NCBI RefSeq assembly: GCF_000737515.1 | Contig: NZ_CP006587.1 | Span: 2,413,001-2,477,000, forward strand | Direction: 5' to 3' | Length of the DNA stretch: 64,000 bases | Source: Hymenobacter sp. APR13 | GTDB taxonomy: Bacteria; Bacteroidota; Bacteroidia; Cytophagales; Hymenobacteraceae | Shown here: one piece after another, positions 59,993 to 64,000 of the stretch | Layout of the letters: every line of letters starts with the position of its first letter | Numbering within the stretch: position 1 is the first letter of the stretch | The notes under the pieces: model-generated | The model's input: the letters and a program-made list of their open reading frames with translations, nothing else | Told to the model about the DNA's origin: nothing | Database searches by the model: none | Translations under genes and position numbers: made by a program

Positions 59993-62536
59993 ATGCCATC
60001 TTTCTCTTTTCGTCTATTTCAGGCCGCTTGTTTGCCAGTGGGCGCTTTTGCAGTGTTTTCTGCCTTCCAGAATCCTGATCCGGCCATACAGCGTCTAGCT
60101 ACCCGACTTCAATACTTCTATACTGAAGCACAACCCGAAATCAGCTACCTGCATCTCAACCAGGCGGCTTACGTGGCCGGCGAAACTGTGTGGTTCAAGG
60201 CCTATGTGGCCGATGCCAACTCGCATCAGCTTGACTCGTTGAGCCGGGTGCTGTACGTGGATGTGGTGAGCCCTTCAGGACGGCGGGTGCTGCTGCGCCG
60301 CACGTTGGCGTTGCGCGGCGGCCTTGCCCACGGCGACTTGGCTTTGCCTGATACCTTGGCGCAAGGCGTATACACGGTGCGCGCCTACACTCATTGGATG
60401 CGCAACGCTGGTGAGCAGTTATTTTTCTCGCGCCGCGTGCCCGTGTGGCAGACAGCACCCGCCGCACCTGACGCAGCGGCCAGTGCTTCAGTTGGCACAG
60501 CGGTACATGCCCGGCGTGAGGTGGCTCGCCCGGTGGCTTCGTCCCGGCCCGACGTGCAGTTTTTCCCAGAAGGTGGCGATTATGTGGCGGGCCTGTCCAC
60601 AGTTGTTGGAGTGAAGGCAGTGGATGCCACCGGTGCCGGCTTAGCCGTGCGGGGCGAAATCCTCGACGACCAGAACCAAGTCCAGGGCAGCTTCAGCACG
60701 CCGGCATTAGGGATGAGTGCTTTCAGCTTCAGTCCTGCTGCCGGCCGCCGCTATCATGCCCGGGTGGTGCTGCCCAATGGCACTGCGGCCGACTATCCGC
60801 TGCCAGCCGTGCAGCCGGCTGGCTGGGTGATGAACGTACGTGAAATCGGCAATACCCTACGGGTGTTAATCCGGCATCGGGCGGCGGCTGGGGCCGCAGC
60901 CGGGCCCCAGGCGCTACGGCTGCTGGCCCACGTGCGTGGGGTGCTGGTATATGCCGGCCAGGGCCAGATCAATGGCGACGAAATATTTTCGGCCACCTTG
61001 TCTAAGGACAAGCTGCCGGCTGGCGTATTGCACCTCACGTTGTTTGATGAGCAGCAGATTGCCCGTGCTGAGCGACTGGCTTTTGTGCCTGATCCGAATC
61101 CCCTGCGCGTGGCTGTGCGCTCTGACCGGCCCAGCTATGGCGCCCGTGAGGCTGTGACGCTGGAGGTGGAAGTGCGTAATGCCGCCGGCCTGCCCACTGG
61201 CGCCGAACTATCGGTGGCCGTGGCGGATGAGGCCGGTCTGCCGGCCACTGGCACCACGGATGCTACCATTGAGTCGCACCTGTTGCTGACCTCAGAGCTG
61301 AAAGGCTATGTGGAAAATCCCGGCTATTACTTCCGCCAGCCCACGCCCGACACCCGGCTTGCCCTCGACTACCTGCTGCTTACGCAGGGCTGGAGCCGCT
61401 TTGTATGGCGTGAGCTGCTGGCCTCTGATACGTCGCCGGCCGCCGCCTACCGCTTTCTGCCCGAACAAACCCTGACGCTGGGCGGCCGGTTGGTACGCAC
61501 CAACGGCAAACCCGTACCCAATGGCACCCTGACTCTGTATCAGCAAGCCAACAAAAGCGTTAATGTTAGTCAGGCCAATGATGCAGGCCGGTTTCTGTAC
61601 CAGGGATTTTCCGGGCAGGACTCCGCCAAGGTGCTCCTGCAGGCCCGCACCGAGAAAGGCAGCAACAATATATTGATTCAACTTGATGAGCTGTGGCCGC
61701 TGCCTGCCACACCGTTGCCGCTGCCGTTGCAGGTGCTGCCTGCCGCCACGCCCGAACTGGCTGCCTACAGCCAGCGCAGCCGCCGCCAGCAGGTTCTGGA
61801 GCGGCAGTACCTGCCCGATTCCACCCGTAGCATTCTGTTGCGCAACGTCACGGTGAAGAGCCGCGCAACCCCGCCGGAACAGTCTGTCTTTTCACTTCAC
61901 AGTAACGCTGACTACGTGCTGAATCTGAGTGATATTCCATCGACTGCAGCTTTTTCCGACATCTTCCAACTATTACAGGGGCGCGTGTCCGGCTTGCAGA
62001 TAACCCGCTCCAACTCGTCCTACAATGTTATGATCCGGGGTGCCTCCAGTATCACTGGCAGCAGCCAGCCGCTCTATCTGCTTGACGGTATGCCGATTTC
62101 TGATGCGGAAGGACTGATGGGTGTCGCCCCCGTCACGGTGGAGCGCATTGAAGTACTGAAAGGAGCCTCGGCGGCCATCTACGGTAGCCGGGGAGCAGGA
62201 GGAGTTATTGCCGTATTCACCAAGCGCGGCAACTTCAACTACGACTACAGCAAGGAGCCTGCTGCCGGCGTGGCAGTGCGCCAGCTGCCAGCCTATCACC
62301 GTGCCCGCGAATTCTACGCACCCCGCTACGAGCAGGCTTCGGCAGCCAACCGTCCCGACCCGCGGGCCACTACGCTCTATTGGCTGCCACGCTTGTCCGT
62401 GCCGGCCTCGGGCACAGCGCGCTTCACCTTCTACACCGCCGACCAGGGGGGTACGTTCCGCGTCAGCGCCGAAGGAATCGGGGCCACCGGCCAGCCAGCG
62501 CTGGGCAGCACCTCGCTCACCGTCTCGGCCCGATAA
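59993..62536 (+). CDS. MG2-domain protein with TonB-receptor plug but no barrel (copy 2)
   Basis: 847 residues from ATG 59993, chosen to match the start of copy 1 (MPSFSFRLFQAACLPVG); an in-frame ATG at 59948 is also open. Domain order is identical to copy 1: MG2 motif YLHLNQAAYVAGETVWFKAY, FPEGGDYVAGLSTVVGVKA, plug with IFQLLQGRVSGLQI, VMIRGASSITGS, PLYLLDGMPI and ERIEVLKGASAAIYGSRGAG, and a terminal beta domain ending SLTVSAR. The central and linker parts differ most. Third-position GC is a little lower than in copy 1. It is probably a surface lipid-independent binding protein; the substrate is unknown. Confidence 0.85.
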   Translation: MPSFSFRLFQAACLPVGAFAVFSAFQNPDPAIQRLATRLQYFYTEAQPEISYLHLNQAAYVAGETVWFKAYVADANSHQLDSLSRVLYVDVVSPSGRRVLLRRTLALRGGLAHGDLALPDTLAQGVYTVRAYTHWMRNAGEQLFFSRRVPVWQTAPAAPDAAASASVGTAVHARREVARPVASSRPDVQFFPEGGDYVAGLSTVVGVKAVDATGAGLAVRGEILDDQNQVQGSFSTPALGMSAFSFSPAAGRRYHARVVLPNGTAADYPLPAVQPAGWVMNVREIGNTLRVLIRHRAAAGAAAGPQALRLLAHVRGVLVYAGQGQINGDEIFSATLSKDKLPAGVLHLTLFDEQQIARAERLAFVPDPNPLRVAVRSDRPSYGAREAVTLEVEVRNAAGLPTGAELSVAVADEAGLPATGTTDATIESHLLLTSELKGYVENPGYYFRQPTPDTRLALDYLLLTQGWSRFVWRELLASDTSPAAAYRFLPEQTLTLGGRLVRTNGKPVPNGTLTLYQQANKSVNVSQANDAGRFLYQGFSGQDSAKVLLQARTEKGSNNILIQLDELWPLPATPLPLPLQVLPAATPELAAYSQRSRRQQVLERQYLPDSTRSILLRNVTVKSRATPPEQSVFSLHSNADYVLNLSDIPSTAAFSDIFQLLQGRVSGLQITRSNSSYNVMIRGASSITGSSQPLYLLDGMPISDAEGLMGVAPVTVERIEVLKGASAAIYGSRGAGGVIAVFTKRGNFNYDYSKEPAAGVAVRQLPAYHRAREFYAPRYEQASAANRPDPRATTLYWLPRLSVPASGTARFTFYTADQGGTFRVSAEGIGATGQPALGSTSLTVSAR

Positions 62537-62549
62537 AAAGGCAGAAGCG

Positions 62550-63032
62550 TTATTTCCGGAATGGGTGCCCGTTCAGGGCCAGCCGCTCAGTTAGCTCTAC
62601 AGCGCGCCGGGCCCGGGTTTCAGCCTGCCTGGCGCTGGCTACGTGGCGGGCCATGGCGCGGCGCATGCTGCCCGAGTGCCTAGCGAAGCTGGCTTCCGCT
62701 TCGGGCCAGGCTTCCAGGGCTTCGGCCAGCTCGGCGGGCAGTTCCACGTAGTCGGGTTGCGGGTCGGGGGCGAGGGTGATGGTGAGGTGCTGGCCCAGCT
62801 GGATGCCGGCGGCGCTGCACAGGTCTTTGCTGAACATCAGATAGCGGCCGCCGCCGGGTAGCGGGAGCAGCCCCAGCCGTACGGCGTGACCATTCACGGT
62901 GCCCGTTACGCGCTTCGTGGCCTTGCCGCCCAGCACCTCCAGCACCAGTGGCGGTACTACCACTATCTGGGTGGGCATGAAGCTGGGGCCGCCGGGCTCC
63001 AGTTGCGCCTGAAAGGTGTGCGTCGGTTCCAT
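62550..63032 (-). CDS. DUF1905 / YdeI-OmpD-associated family protein
   Basis: 160 residues from ATG 63032. The first half has the DUF1905 barrel (VVVPPLVLEVLGGKATKRVT, TVNGHAVRLGLLPLPGGGRY, LMFSKDLCSAAGI). The second half is the YdeI/OmpD-associated helical segment (PAELAEALEAWPEAEASFAR, then SMRRAMARHVASARQAETR). These proteins are widespread, sometimes annotated as bacteriocin-protection proteins, without proven activity. It converges with the second MG2-plug gene with 13 bases between stops. Confidence 0.88.
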   Translation of the reverse strand: MEPTHTFQAQLEPGGPSFMPTQIVVVPPLVLEVLGGKATKRVTGTVNGHAVRLGLLPLPGGGRYLMFSKDLCSAAGIQLGQHLTITLAPDPQPDYVELPAELAEALEAWPEAEASFARHSGSMRRAMARHVASARQAETRARRAVELTERLALNGHPFRK

Positions 63033-63144
63033 GCAGGCAAAATAGCTAGCGGAACGGTGCGAGCAGCAATGTGCTTTTAACCCTGCTAAGTACAACGGGC
63101 CGCCTAAAAAAATATCCGTACTGCGGAACTATTACCGCATATTC

Positions 63145-63160
63145 TGGCACAACTCTTGGG
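63145..63160 (+). promoter_or_regulatory. Sigma-54-like promoter candidate
   Basis: tggcac-aactc-ttggg: the -24 half matches TGGCAC exactly and the spacing is right, but the -12 half is TTGG instead of TTGC. It lies 35 bases before the ATG at 63195 in the 162-base divergent interval. Confidence 0.3.
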
Positions 63161-63194
63161 ATTTGGAACGACACCTCTCTTATATCCTGTCTTT

Positions 63195-63794
63195 ATGCTG
63201 ATAAAACGCATCTTGGTTACGCTCCTTGCTTCCGCTACGCTCTTTACCGTTGCCTGCCACAAAGACCAAGACGACCAGCCTCAACCCGCCGCAACGGTGC
63301 AGGCGGCTACGCTCAACATGACGTTTCACTACGCCAGCCCCGACGAAACGCGCGGCATCAACCACCTCGCCGACAAACCCCGCGGCCAGCAGTTCGCCGA
63401 CCGGCTCGTGGTGACGTTCAGCAACAGCCAAACTAGCCCTACCGACCAGTTGGAATTCACGATTGCCAAAAGTCGCCAGAAGTCTGGCTTGGCCGGCACC
63501 TACGCGCTGGCCTCGCAGCCCGACCTCGGCGCGGGCGACGTGCAGGTCCGCTACCTGCGGCATACTCCCAGCAGTGCCGCCACCGAAAACCTGGCAACCG
63601 GCAACACGCACCGCCTCACGGGCTCCTTTATCATCAGCAGCTACGATGCAAACCGCCAGCTCATCAGCGGCAGCTACACCGTGGAAGCGGCCGACAGCAA
63701 AGACCCGTTCACGTTCCTGACCACTGGCGTCGATAACCGCCGCTCCGGCGATTTGCGCGTCTATGGCACCTTCACGGAGGTGCCGCTGCGGTAA
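63195..63794 (+). CDS. Putative lipoprotein of unknown function
   Basis: 199 residues from ATG 63195 (an in-frame ATG 39 bases upstream is less likely). KRILVTLLASATLFTVACHK is a lipoprotein signal with lipobox TVAC. The mature part is a beta-rich domain (ATLNMTFHYASPDETRG, FADRLVVTFSNSQ, HRLTGSFIISSYDANRQLIS) with no family that I recognise. Confidence 0.75.
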   Translation: MLIKRILVTLLASATLFTVACHKDQDDQPQPAATVQAATLNMTFHYASPDETRGINHLADKPRGQQFADRLVVTFSNSQTSPTDQLEFTIAKSRQKSGLAGTYALASQPDLGAGDVQVRYLRHTPSSAATENLATGNTHRLTGSFIISSYDANRQLISGSYTVEAADSKDPFTFLTTGVDNRRSGDLRVYGTFTEVPLR

Positions 63795-63968
63795 GCTCTC
63801 ATTCCGACTCAGGAGGAATCCGGGGAACAGGTGCGCAAACCGATTTACTTGGATTCCTGTCTGGCCGCAATAACAGACGAGTTGCCTAAACTTTGATTCC
63901 GGCGGATTTGGCCCCAACTTGCCTATGCTGCGGCCTCGGCGGCGGCGTTTCACCCTGGAATCCGACTC

Positions 63969-64000
63969 ATGCTCAAAATCAACAAGCAGGACGCCCTCGA
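63969..64000 (+). CDS. Start of a gene, probably NADP-dependent malic enzyme (partial)
   Basis: Only 10 full codons lie in the window: MLKINKQDAL. This opening resembles the N-terminus of the large malic enzyme (malate dehydrogenase, oxaloacetate-decarboxylating) of Cytophagales, which usually continues with a short YH..GRPGK stretch. With so little sequence the identification rests on recall. The preceding 174 bases hold no other gene. Confidence 0.45.
   Translation, partial: MLKINKQDAL

Overview
The window reads as a piece of chromosome from a GC-rich Bacteroidota of the Cytophagales, most likely Hymenobacter or a close relative. This is an inference from gene content. It carries type IX secretion (T9SS) C-terminal sorting domains, TonB-plug proteins with macroglobulin-like N-termini, a DUF4468 protein, Bacteroidota-type -7 boxes (TAnnTTTG), little use of Shine-Dalgarno sites, and many short palindromic intergenic repeats. 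There is no phage, plasmid or insertion-sequence transposase gene and no CRISPR array.

Layout. 1-1400: 5' part of a DUF4468 protein and about 1 kb without a convincing gene. 1438-4137: pyrimidine genes (a pyrD-like gene with a substituted catalytic position, pyrF, pyrE). 4264-14625: nearly complete purine operon in the order purL, purQ, purC, purD, purN, purF, purM. Three small, lower-GC genes sit directly behind pyrF, purC and purM. 15010-20412: a metal-binding chaperone, DUF4240, nicotinate phosphoribosyltransferase, a membrane protein, a STAS-like protein, an orphan LuxR-type response regulator and tRNA-Arg(CCU). 20521-27120: an HD-domain protein fused to a Pycsar-type membrane effector module (DUF5706), divergent from a very large surface protein (metallophosphatase, kinase-like module, outer-membrane barrel), followed by another outer-membrane protein.

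27256-32639: accessory-looking segment with an MmeI-like single-chain restriction-modification enzyme whose specificity region is visibly lower in GC, two paralogous small proteins, an unusual CGAAATCGGG repeat array and a DUF3850 protein. 32990-39292: polyphosphate kinase and SixA phosphatase, then two paralogous secreted M43 metalloproteases with matching upstream elements. 39510-53446: HflX, a membrane cytochrome c, a glycosyltransferase and RmlC, MurF, a T9SS FG-GAP protein, the omega-amidase/methionine aminotransferase pair, a PAS-only protein, MsrA, a lipoprotein and a stand-alone Clp N-domain protein. 53582-62536: envelope proteins, including an HExxH/TolB-like/barrel protein and two tandem MG2-TonB-plug proteins; a gene remnant between the two records the duplication. 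The window ends with a DUF1905/YdeI-like protein, a lipoprotein and the first codons of what looks like an NADP-malic enzyme gene.

Most distinctive signals: the HD-PycTM fusion; the phosphatase/kinase-like/barrel fusion; repeat DNA that has become protein (in-frame insert in purM, C-terminal tail of purN, stop codon of the DUF4240 gene); at least four families of palindromic repeats, one flanking ppk1 on both sides; and a mosaic specificity domain in the restriction enzyme.
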